DNA of 64,000 nucleotides from Triops longicaudatus (taxonomy: Eukaryota; Arthropoda; Branchiopoda; Notostraca; Triopsidae), in the NCBI GenBank assembly GCA_022885665.1, contig JAGQDJ010000200.1:62001-126000 (forward strand), in the 5' to 3' direction. Shown one piece after another: positions 39,101-49,609 of the stretch. The notes beneath the pieces are model-generated. The model did not search any database. It had not been told where the DNA came from and was given only the letters and a program-made list of their open reading frames with translations. A program made the translations under genes and the position numbers. The stretch's first letter is position 1; every line of letters begins with the position of its first letter.

Positions 39101-39819
39101 AAAAAGGAAAAAAAAAAGACCCAAGAAAACGAAAAGTTACCTCGATATCCTGAGTTGGACCAACAGGAAAACCACTCAATACGTGTTCAATAAGACTTTC
39201 AGATGTGTACCGCAAAATGTTGGTCGAAACCGTGAGATACCATTGGTCGTGGTACTTGAAGTTGCACAATGCTTTACTTCCCAGACTGTTCAGGTTAACG
39301 TTGGGCAAACGACTCATGTTATATGGTTCAAAAGCCTCCGGTAACAGAACGCTCACATCCATACCTTTGGAAGCAAAGTCGAATTTGAATCTTGTTGCGA
39401 ATAGCTAAATTTTCCTCCACCCAGGAGCAATTTTAGTACAGTAATTACAAAGTATCTCCTCGCAACTTTGTTGCAGTATTCTGTTATCGAACTTTTGGAA
39501 CATTCTCGTTTACTCTTGTAATTTATTAGACTTAGAAGTACACAGTAAGTTAAATGCAAGTGAAAGGATATTGTATAAAAGCAACTTTTCTATTACTTCG
39601 CCGAACTCGGTTGCCCATTAGCGTTTTCGTTAAATCCATCCTGTACCCTTCTAACATTTCTTGCACAATAGCTCGGGCTGAAACTTCATCAAAATCTAGT
39701 GAAAGTTCGAGTCTTGGCTCCTTTTGGTGAGACAAACTAACATCCCACAACGAATTGGCATTCACAAGCGTCCAACACACAACAAATATGCCGCACTTTA
39801 AGAAATATTTCTCTCGCAT
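30158..39819 (-). CDS. Large secreted protein with NG-V/I-D-L repeats and EAR-like flanks
   Basis: About 29 exons, roughly 1,800 residues; not every boundary was verified. The start ATG (39819) opens a signal peptide (YFLKCGIFVVCWTLV then NANS). An RVRR furin-type site ends exon 1. The N-terminal third (39363-37700) has beta-strand repeats like EAR/EPTP modules (FKYHDQWYLTVSTN, YEDFIFYAIGNE, FFDEQYFLCFQGS). The middle (about 36740-31950) carries at least nine tandem modules with a core such as WNGVDLAYFLPNVVTLDG-N-ITGHKTF, VNGVDLQTLRDETVYLEG or IEGIDLDEFMENRVIVDG. The last third returns to EAR-like strands and ends FERLAHFKYLQL at 30158. N-glycosylation sequons are frequent. Size and layout recall the secreted Nasrat/Polehole/Closca eggshell group of insects, a memory-based guess only. 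Confidence 0.7.
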
Positions 39820-40380
39820 TTTCGCTCACTTAAAATTCTAACAAATCAACAAGCAAAATTTTCAGTAGTTCAACGACAGCTCTTGTTCAGCGACTGAACT
39901 GTCGAGTCTCACTCTACCTTTGGGGAAACCTCGGATCAAAACGCAACAAAATTCCGTGTCAACATGAACTTGAAGAACAATACTTTGAACTTTGTCAACG
40001 TACGCTGACGCGTATGATGTTTACGTGAGTTTCCAGTGTTACGAAGTCAAGGATCAGTGCTACTAGTGTGTCACTTCCTTTACCGTACGCAGCTGTACTC
40101 GTGAACAAAGTTACACTGATCGTAGCCTTAGTGGCGTAATATAAAAGCCACGTTTGCTGTATCAAATGAATTGCTAAATGCGCGCTGAAAAATATACATT
40201 GCAGCATAAAAATGCTACTACAGGGGAAGTGTCGATCATAAAATGTGTATTAGAACGATCGCTCTACGATATGAGTTCATGTTAGCATACCGTGAATACA
40301 GCAGCATTTCTATGTTTACACTTAAACAATTTTCTCTGCATTGGACCCGAACGGAGTATATGTGCGTTGCATCAAATTTA
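39820..40380. other. Promoter-side spacer of the repeat protein
   Basis: Head of the secreted-protein gene and tail of TMEM104. No confident core-promoter motif or RNA gene seen. Confidence 0.4.
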
Positions 40381-43201
40381 TCACTTGCCAGTTATAATAT
40401 GATTGTAAGTTACAATACCGATACACACGACTGCCCAGATACACACAAAGTAGATCCAAGCCACGTGTCTGAAAGGCGAAGCGAACTTGTTAGCTTGGGG
40501 ATTCATTCCCGTCTTGCTGACCAAATCCCGTCGTGCATAATAAGCCAATAGAGCAGGTACGATGTACTGGACGCCGGCGCCGGCATACGATCCTGTGATT
40601 CCCACCAAAAACGAGATGTTGCTCGTCGCTAAGGCAATAATGGTAGGTGGGATTACAGCTAACAAAGGGAACAGGATGCGAGGGATATACCAACTATAAG
40701 TTGATTCTTCTTTCGTGAGAAGTAGTTGCTTTAAGTTATTCCTCAGCGTAATGCTCACCACTGGGAAACTTGTACTCAAGACAAAAACAGGGAAAAGGGC
40801 CAGAAAATATTTTAAAAAGAGCTCACCACCACCGAGCTCATCTGAACAGGAGTTAAAAAAGCTTAGAGTATACAAACTGTCGATTTGTGAAAAGGCAAAG
40901 ACGCCTGTTAAAGCCATAAGGAGATAGATCATACAGACAAAGACGTAGTCGAGCACCAGGAGCCCGTACAGTCGGTCTTTCTTGGAAATCGGCGTAACCA
41001 AGGAGGGCAACGAATGGTGGCACATGAAGGAGTATACGCAAGAGCCGAACAGGTTCGGCACGCCGGAAAAATTGGCCACAGAGGGCTGACCTTTATCAGT
41101 GATCGATGAATTGCCCAATCGAACGCAGGCGAGTACTATCATAATCGCAAACGCTGTGAGGGACAAAAAGAAGACACCAAGAAAATTTAGAGAAAAACAC
41201 TTGTCAGTTTCCCAGAATGCGTTGATAAAAGATAAGATGACAAGATATCGTACCTGACCATCGGATTACGGTAGTGATGATCTGCAACAATTTCGTTTTC
41301 TGGACGTTAAAAAAGGCAAACGACCCCAAGGTCATTACAAAAAGGCTCTACGGAAAAATAATCAGAATATCTATAAATTTTTTTTTAAAGTTTTAGAAGT
41401 AATTACTAGAAAAAGGCGATAGGCGTTCACTCGACTGATGTCCGAACCTTCCCAACATAATTCAGAATCGCTTATCGTACTGTTGCAGTCATGGTCGCTC
41501 GGCACATAGGTACTAGAAAAACAAGAATTAAAGAAATGCGAATAGACTGTATTATACCCACAGCAACACTCGGTAATATCTATCGGAAGTCACAATTAAA
41601 CAAGTTAAAGATAAATATGGTCTGCAGTCATATTTGCCGTTTCCTAAAGAATGCGGCAGTTATGTAATGAAACTAATTCATGTAAAGACACTGGAGCAAG
41701 TTTAATTACAATAAGATAGCAACAAGACGAGCATACAATATTTTACGTTACTTACCATGAAACATCACGTAAACTTTTGCCAACTGCGGCCCCAAAAATA
41801 GCCAAATCACCGTACAAATAAATGGCGATACAGAGGAAAAAGAGATTGGTGCCAACTATTTGCCAAAGAAAAAATAAATAAATGATTATTTCTGTTCGTG
41901 ACTTCACTTGAGTACAGCAGCACTTCATTTATCATAATGAGCATTGTTTCATCCGTTGTTCAAATACCTAACATAAGGACAATGGGACTATTTAATGCCC
42001 AACGCGAAAATGAAACTATTTTTGTCTTTCTTTTCTGTTGACCCCTCTGTGGTCAATAATGCTACATAACTGTCAATAATACTCACTTTGTTAAGCAGCA
42101 TTATTGCCAATAATATTACTTAACCCATAATCCCCACAATCAATAATCTATTGATTACAGGGATTAGAGATCATAGAAGTGTAAACGCAACACATTTTTC
42201 CGTGTTCTTTATCATCTTATGTCTATCAATGAAGCATTCATGGTATAAGATACTAATCACCTGGCTTGGTAACAGATTTCAACGGCACACTACTGACACG
42301 TTTTTCCGGACACTCGTTACAGAACGCAAGAGAAACTTCCGTACTAGTCTACTAACCTTTCAGATAAACGAAATGATGCTGCAAGCGCCACTTAAAGACA
42401 ACTTACTCTTGTTAAAAAACATATCAGCCATTTTGCCCATTTCCACCGTTTGCTTAATATCGCACGAGCGCTCAGTGTTGTCAACCAAATGGTTTGTACT
42501 CGCATAAGAGGTCACTTGGTTAGAAATAACTTGCACTTCCGCGTCGGTTAATTCCTCCTGGGGAAGAAGCGAGTAGCCATGGGTTCCCGATAGACGCCGA
42601 ACACGTAATTTCTAGCCGAACACGGTGGACAAAGAAAGCGACGAAACAATGTTGGAGAATACAACGAGAATGCAACAATACATAAGCAAAACTGGACCGC
42701 GAAACATCACCCAAGCATTTTCTTTAAATTTTTATGGAATTTACTTTTCTCGTGGGCAGAGGCTCAACAGGTGGTGTATCCACAGTCAGACTCGGTGGAG
42801 TCTCCTCCTTTATTAATAATACATTGGCAACTGCCATGGACTCCACCACGAAGGTTAATGTCATGTAACTGAAAATATACAATATTTCTTATAAATATAT
42901 CCGTCATTTAATTAATTTGTATGATTTTTTTACGTTTTTTCTAATGCAATGTTCATATTGATGAAATGTTATTACCTAATAAAGCTGAGTACCACAATAA
43001 CACAGGTGCTAAGGAGCCATCCAGCTTGTTGGAAGACATAGGGCAGAGTTAAGGCACCGGTGCCGACAATCAAATTGAAAATGTACATTAATCCCACCTA
43101 AATTAGTACCAGTAAAATCACAGGGATGCATTACGTAAGAACATTTCGTATTTTACCAAGGGAGAGTAGGTGGTTCCCGGAGCGATTGCTGGTCCTGCCA
43201 T
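40381..43201 (-). CDS. TMEM104: TMEM104, amino-acid-transporter-like membrane protein
   Basis: Member of the AAAP-like transporter group with about ten membrane segments; substrate unknown. Exons 43201-43157, 43097-42976, 42868-42745, 42557-42407, 41855-41756, 41512-41407, 41347-41254, 41153-40381 give 504 aa, matching vertebrate TMEM104 length. Signatures: YIFNLIVGTGALTLPYVFQQ in TM1, FFLCIAIYLYGDLAIFGAAV, FFNVQKTKLLQIITTVIRW, FSGVPNLFGSCVYSFMCHHS, VVSITLRNNLKQLLL and LVGITGSYAGAGVQYIVPAL. The luminal loop holds Asn sequons and paired Cys (DHDCNSTISDSELCW). The large hydrophilic loop after TM2 is Pro/Thr-rich. Confidence 0.95.
42052..42107. repeat. Small inverted repeat in a TMEM104 intron
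   Basis: CAATAATGCT (42052) is inverted as AGCATTATTG (42098), amid several further CAATAAT words. Could form a cruciform; no function inferred. Confidence 0.45.
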
Positions 43202-44643
43202 GTTGATCCTTCACCTTTTCTTTTAACACTAATTGGGTACAAAATGCTGTTTAGGACTGAGAGCGGCGATGAAATGGATTCCCGAGCTCTGTGAAGCGGA
43301 CTGATGAATTTACGACTAGGATCACCTTTAGACTGTGCATGTCAACAAACTGATATTAACCGGGAGTTTTACGGAGGTAAAAATTTCCTGGACATCAAGA
43401 GGGCAATCATAATCTACTGGGAAGTGCGTTTTTTTCCCACGACAGGTTCTAAACTCCTTAAACGAGACAAGATAAGCGCATCGAAAAAAAGTACGTGATT
43501 CTGTTTACGAGATTACACGGAGTATCGCTGAAAGGCTGATTTGGAAAAAAGGCTCGAATGAAGTGTATAAGTGTGCCGCGCTTGCACTTCGGAAAATACC
43601 AGACTTATCACGGAAATATTATTTTTTTACTTCTTAAATCGCTGAGATTGCGGTTCACCCTACGGGCTTAAAAAAGGGATAATGAGTAAAAAAAAATTAA
43701 CAATGAAAACATTCAGTTTTATAAAGCGCTCTAGCTGTAACTATCCATGCAAAGGTCGACGCTAAAATGCGTGCAAAAGGAATAAAATGGAAGGGGGCGT
43801 GACTATTGTGAACTTCGCCGGAGGCAAATATAGAAGTTCCGCCCTTTGCAAAAACACTGCAGTCAAAATTTGTGAATTCAAAAAATAATTCTGCCATGTT
43901 CATAAGAAAATACTTGTAGGAAAAAATAGACACACATTATAGAAAATTGTTATTTGAATGAGTAAACTAAAGAATTAATATAGGTTCACCTCATTTTATA
44001 CAGTTGGTATAGCCTCTAGTTTCTGTAGTCGCTTGGTCTTCTTTTTCGTCTTTTTGAAGCATACAATACTTCGTTGATAGCCAGAAAATCAGTTAATCTC
44101 ATTAGTATAATTTGAGGCTAGAGTATTGCCTTCACGTAAAGCGAAAAATAAAGAACAGAAAAGCGTCCACACTGTCCTGTTCTTACTCTATATGATTATC
44201 TTTAATTCGTGTGCTTAGTTTAACATTAGTTTGATTCTGACTAGGTAATCAGCTTCTCCTGCACTATAATATAATGTCTAAATAATTTTATGCGCATCTT
44301 TAATTCGTTAGACTGCTGCTGCACACGCTGACTACTGCATTGAGGACGCAGCTAAGGTCAGCCAGGTAATCCGGAAGCTAATCTCCCGACTTATCTAGAA
44401 AAGTCGGTTACGATATCGCGAATAAGGTATACATTAAAGCCAAATGCGAGGTGTTTCCTCGCGGATGACGGAGCGCCATTCAATCGAGTCAGTTTCTGCT
44501 TTCCGAGCAACACATTGAGTTCCGCCTTTTTGTTGGACTAGTTAGGTCTAGCGTCATCTACCAATCGGAATTGAGAGCCTTGTTTACTACCGGCGTCGTT
44601 TCCACGCCCGCGTTGTTTGCCCGGATTTAAGCAGGCTTGCTAT
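43202..44643. other. Divergent intergenic region, TMEM104 / rhodanese
   Basis: Start codons on both sides point outwards, so promoters for both genes should lie here. Short frames present are not supported by family or splice evidence. No TATCGATA or tRNA was found. Confidence 0.4.
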
Positions 44644-46144
44644 ATGTTAACCTTTACTCAGTGTTATCTGCGTTCGTCTTGGATACGTACTGGAAAGCTT
44701 TTCAAAGCCCAACAGTTGGTTTTGTCGATTTCTACCACTACAAACAACAATATGCCTGGTGGTAAGCATGGACATACCTTTTGTCAAAGACGAAAATCTA
44801 ACGTTTCGATGCTTTTGAAACAGAAACCAATTTCGACCAAGTCAAGCAAGGATTGGCTAACAAGTCCACAACTTACATCGACGTGCGTAATAAGAGTGAA
44901 CTTATTGACGATGGAAAGATTGCTGGAAGTGTCAATGTACCATGTAAGAGGAAAATTTTAATTTTCAGTTGATTACTGATTTATGATAGTTCAGTAGGAT
45001 TATTTATCTTATACGACATTTTTCACTTTATAATGAAAATTTTGGTTCCTTTGATTATTGCATCCAATTATACTTTAGACAGCTCCCATGAAGGAGTCGC
45101 TGAGCATTCTAGAAAATTTATTAAACATCGCAAATTGAATTTTTGTGTTAGTATTGCTTGTTTACACAAAAAGCCTTTAACCCGAAACAGTTTCTATAGT
45201 GCTAGATTCCTTTCTTTATCCTGACTTAAGATAACGCTATTTTATTCTTTTGCTAGTTCAAACCCTAATTTTAGAATATCCTGTAAATTATTTGTTTACG
45301 GTAACTTTTTGTAGTATATTGAAAACAGCAGTAAGAGTTCTTAAAACATCTCTTAAGGAGTTTTCAAATAATTGTAAATCGACCGTACGTGACGGCTGTT
45401 GGAATTTTTCCAAGTCGTAATGCTTTGGATCTGACAGGTTTTCATGACCAGTTTTTTCAAGTTCATAAACCTGGTAGTCACGTGACTAGAATGCGTGACT
45501 ACACAGTGTAATAACTAAGGGACCATTCTCCCTTCCGTTTTTATTTTCTGTTTTCGCATGGGTTCAACTGACAGGATTCGGTCCGGTGAAGCTAAATTCG
45601 CGAAAGCTTATTGGGCATAAATTTTCAGTCTCGAGTCACGTTTGTGTCCAAAACGCGTTGTAGTTTGAATCGGATTCATAGGCTTCTACGGCTAGGGAGG
45701 TCGTTTGTCTGTATTTAGATAGAAGACTAGAATAGCTGATGAGCAAAATGGTTACGTAAGGCTATGTCGCGAAATCCTTGAATATTTCATGAAGTGCTCC
45801 AGATTTAATTAATGCACGGAATCATTATGGTTTCCTAATTTGTCCTTAATTTTCTTTTAGTACCAGAGTTCAAGGAAGGCTTTTCGCTTTCACCAGCTGA
45901 CTTCGAAGCCAAGTACGGATTTCCAAAACCAGATCTGGATGCCTGTCTAATCACGGGCTGTCGATCCGGAAAGAGGGCTTTGGCAGCTGCTGAGGCATTA
46001 GAGTCTTCCGGTTACAAGAATGTCAAGTAAATCGCTCAACGACTAGTCGTACAGCGTTGTTAATTAAAGGTTTTTTTTTCTAGAGTGTATGCGGGCAGCT
46101 TTACAGAATGGTTAGCCAAAGGCGGAGCTCTAGAAGGCCAATAA
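44644..46144 (+). CDS. Single-domain rhodanese (thiosulfate sulfurtransferase-like), probably mitochondrial
   Basis: Sulfur-transfer enzyme of the TSTD1/TSTD3/Hsp67B2-like group. Exons 44644-44761, 44824-44943, 45861-46026, 46084-46144 join to 154 aa. The active-site loop is ITGCRSGKRA with catalytic Cys at about 113; the other rhodanese landmarks TTYIDVRNKSEL, KIAGSVNVPL and VKVYAGSFTEWLAKGGA are in order. The upstream ATG adds 36 residues rich in Arg, Ser, Thr and aromatic residues with no acidic residue, a typical mitochondrial presequence; a second in-frame ATG (MPGE) just before the domain could give a cytosolic form. The 917-nt intron 2 is the longest in the gene and shows no other feature. 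Confidence 0.9.
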
Positions 46145-47193
46145 TACGATTTTGCAAGACATCACAATTTTTGGAAACTGTCCCAGTGCTCACTACAGTT
46201 GTTAAAAGAAATGGTTGTTTTCCGTAGCACATTATAATGCATTAAACGCTGTTGAAAATTTAAATATATGCACTATTGGGACCTAGATTTCTATACTAAG
46301 AACTTTTCATCACAGTACTGTTCTTCTTTTTAAGTGGAGCAGACGCCATCTAAGATTTTGTTATAAAGGCTGTTTTAAGCAAGCTTCGTAACACATCCAT
46401 AGAGGCGCCACTGGAGTTGCTGCCATATGAGGTTGCGTCTTGTACCAATTACAGGACTTGCAGCTTCCTATTGTTACTTTGAAACGGCAGGAAATAACGT
46501 TATTGAGGCCCAAACATGACATGTTTGCAGCAGGATGACGGGTAGCATTGGGCAATCGTGCCAATTTCCTTCGTTAATGTCAAGTGATGATTCCTAACCA
46601 AGAACTCAAAATAGTTTGAACAAAGCAAAGACGCTTGGACTATAATTGATTGCACTATCGGTAGGATGCATTTTAGCCCTTAAGGGGACAAATAGTTTTA
46701 TTCTTGAATAATAGCTTACATATCTTCATGAGAAGCTAGTTATCACGGATTGCAACAGAGCTTAAATATAAAAATAAATGAAAGCACGATAAGGGTGAAT
46801 GTATTAAGAACAATGGCGTCTGTGAATTAAGAAAAACTTTTATTGTTAATCTCCGAGCATTTTATCAGAATGTAAAACCATTTTTAACTACAAATAAAAT
46901 GTGGACATGGACAGTCTAGTCTTACGATTCGAACAAAAGACGTTAAATAAAGTGTAATCTCGTAGAGAAAGAGTGAATGCTACATCCCGTACAAATTCAG
47001 TTAGTGACGTCAAGAAAATCACCCCTTGCCGGTATACTTTCGTGGCAAGGGGTAAGAGCAACATCATTTAGAGTCGTGTTGTAATACCATAGTAATCTTC
47101 ACGGTTTTGCTGGACTAGACGTTCAGTAGGAAATTGGTCAACGACATGCGGTAGTATAAATGTCGGACTTGGAAGTAAAGGTAGTTTCGCTCT
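46145..47193. other. Convergent intergenic spacer
   Basis: Lies between the rhodanese gene (+) and the Ggamma gene (-). Two short opposing segments near 47023-47055 (CCCCTTGCCGGTATACTTTC, then GTGGCAAGGGGTAA) make a CCCCTTGCC/GGCAAGGGG inverted repeat that may be a 3' hairpin. Otherwise nothing seen. Confidence 0.4.
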
Positions 47194-47820
47194 TCACATG
47201 ATGACACACTTGCCTTTTTCGGCCCAAGGGTTGTTCTTTTTGTCGGGTGCGTGTATCAACGGATCGGTTTTCTCGTTTTCCTCCACGTATTCCCGTAATC
47301 TACACATGAAAGCGAACAAATGGATAAGTTATTGTGCTTGGGAGCTAGTCAAGCTTGCACAAGGGGTTGGAACCCTACAAGCACTCTACGCAAGGGGGAG
47401 GAGGGGGAGGGTTCGTAGACGACTGGCGAAAAATCAATACTGTCGAGCTCACAATCTCGTAAGCTACAGTAAACTAAAAAACCACAGCTATAATCCCGTT
47501 TTCATGACCCGAAACTTCGCGGCCAGACTACTGCAGATGAGTCACGAGCATGCAAATCACAATTGCATATAAAATTCACTGTCTTTGAATCACTCCACGG
47601 AAAGAGACATGAACACTTTCACGGACGCTTTGTACAGGGAACAAAGGATTAAAAAGCTCTGGGAAGATTTTTCTGAAGTAAACTTAGTTTAAAAATGTGT
47701 AACTTACGCAGCAATGGATTTCGATAACGGCCACCGTTCCATTGTGGCCTGGTACTTCATGTTCTCTATCTGCTTTCTTAACATATCCTTATCCATTTGG
47801 GCTAATATGGCGGGATCCAG
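47194..47820 (-). CDS. Heterotrimeric G-protein gamma subunit (Ggamma30A/GNG13-like)
   Basis: Prenylated partner of Gbeta, at the inner plasma membrane. Exons 47820-47708 and 47299-47194 (113 and 106 nt) join in phase. The protein shows MLRKQIENMKYQATMERWPL, an N-terminal coiled coil, then YVEENEKTDPL, APDKKNNPWAEKGK and the CaaX box CVIM (Met-ending, expected farnesylation). This is very close to insect Ggamma30A. The first ATG in the 5' exon is at 47796 (MDKDML), giving 64 aa. The similarity, however, continues upstream to LDPAILAQ, where a CTG stands in place of the expected Met, so the true start is either CTG or lies in an unseen upstream exon. TATAAAA is at 47856-47850 on the coding strand. 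Confidence 0.9.
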
Positions 47821-47849
47821 CTTCAAGCTTAAAAGGGAACGTACGCGGC

Positions 47850-47856
47850 TTTTATA
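47850..47856 (-). promoter_or_regulatory. TATA box candidate of the Ggamma gene
   Basis: TATAAAA within CTATAAAAGCCG on the minus strand, about 30 bases before a plausible start site near 47825 and 54 bases before the first ATG. It supports transcription starting inside the exon as called. Confidence 0.5.
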
Positions 47857-49609
47857 GACTCGGGGAGCCCCGGAAAATGGTCACGTGACCTGACGAGCAA
47901 GCGCAGCTACAGAAATTACAGCTTACAGTGCGGCACTCGTTGGTGGTAATGCGTACTGTATATCACTTTTATTACGCACAATTTCTAATCACTCCAAAGA
48001 TTTGATCGGTACGGTGTGGAGCAACGTCTTCTACCTTCGAAGGAGACTTATCTAATGAAAGTCTCTAGGAAGCGTTCAGGTTGATCTTCTTCGAATTCGC
48101 TCAGACCAGGTGGAAGAAGTCATACGATTTCTAGCGTAATCCTCTTGCATGCTCAAGGCTTCTGATCCTTTTTGGGACTCCATTACCGCTTTTTGCCGTT
48201 TTGACCTTTTCCCAAGGAAGCATCGCATTAACATTACTTCGCAAGGATATTTCCAAGAAAACTTTACTCGTGTACTTCGTCAAAGAATATGCAAATATTT
48301 CATAAAAATTCTTAAAGTCCGTCATTTACCATAAAAAGCGTTCTTAGGGCTGTCCTATGATAAATATGGCATCCTAACGTGTTAACGGTAAATCGAAGTT
48401 AAAGCAAATGGACAGGTGTGTGTGACGACAGGGGAGACAATGTGTAAAGGTCGCTGTTTGCTGTCCCCAGAAGCAAAACTGGCAAACTTACTGTTAGCTA
48501 CATAGAAGTATTTGGTAATCACTTTTTTTGTACGTTTACTTTCTTTCAACGAGCACAAGTATTTAGCGCTTTCAAGGCGCTCAGGCGCCCGCTAAACATA
48601 CGCCCTGTGGCGCACTATCGTGTGCGTCACCAGGAGCTATTTCTCTTCTACGAAGATCTGTGAAATCGTTATAAAGCGGTTGAGAAATCAGGAGAAAAGC
48701 GGTAATTGCACACTTGCATGTTCAGTGCATTGCCGGAAATTTCCTGACTACCTTTCTTCGCTGATTGGCTCGACCCAACATGGAGTCACAGAGCAAATAT
48801 ATTCACAGAATATATCTATAACAATGCCAGCCTCGCAGGTGTTAAATGTTTTTTTTTCTCATGTTCCCTTCCAAAATATGTGTGCTGTAAGTAGGGTGTA
48901 TTAGAGGAAAATGTGTAAATATGGACCACCTGTTAAAAAAGATAAAAAAGAGTTCGATTGAGATATATTGTAAAAAGTACTCATACTAAAAAGCTTAGAT
49001 ATGTTACAAACAATCTTTATGAAAGTTTCTTCGAAGAGCATCGAGAATTTCATACTTTTCAATTTTCCTTAATAACTACAAAATTAGTCTTTTGAAAACA
49101 ATGTCACCAATGTCTTATATTTGCGGTAACAATTCAAGATTCACGACTGTAAAAACGTCTCAAGGGTCTCTCATTTTACTTACAAAGCTAAATAGGAACA
49201 TAAATTAAATGCAGAAAAATCTAGGTGGAAATCGGATGTAGATTAGACTTCCAAACAGTTTTTATTGTTCCCAGGAGATCCGTTAAAACGAGATTCTACT
49301 TTAATTTAACCTTTGCTTTTGCTACGTCCGCAATCGCTTTTTTCCTTTTTCAATTTATTTCAGTTTTCTCAATTTTAATTTATTTGTTCCAGCTCATCGG
49401 TAATGTAACCTGCAGGGGACGCAGGTGCAGTCGAATTTACGCAATACTACGGGTAACTCTCGTAAAGCCAAACAGCCACAGAGACGCAGTCACTCACTAG
49501 GAAGGCGTGGCTTAGTTTTGTTGATAGCAGGGCTGAATAAAAAATAGTGTGCATAAATTCGAAGCTTGTGAATTATTTCCGTGAATGCAAATTGCCTGTT
49601 CTCTTAATT
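47857..49609. other. Divergent intergenic region, Ggamma / INPP5E
   Basis: About 1.75 kb without an exon I can support. Small frames on both strands have no family resemblance. Should contain the INPP5E promoter; no core motif is obvious. Confidence 0.4.

Noticed and set aside
44617..44643. Upstream extension of the rhodanese frame
   Set aside because: Begins at TTG; the first ATG is 44644 and the presequence character starts there.
46361..46564. Minus-strand 67-codon frame with several Cys
   Set aside because: Lies in the 3' flank of the rhodanese gene, no signal peptide and no partner exon; Cys spacing irregular.
47198..47572. 124-codon plus-strand frame
   Set aside because: Overlaps antisense the last Ggamma exon, which carries the conserved NNPWAEKGKCVIM end.
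49225..49500. 91-codon frame, hydrophobic and Phe-rich
   Set aside because: Phe/Ile composition follows from T-rich sequence; no ATG-context, splice or family support.
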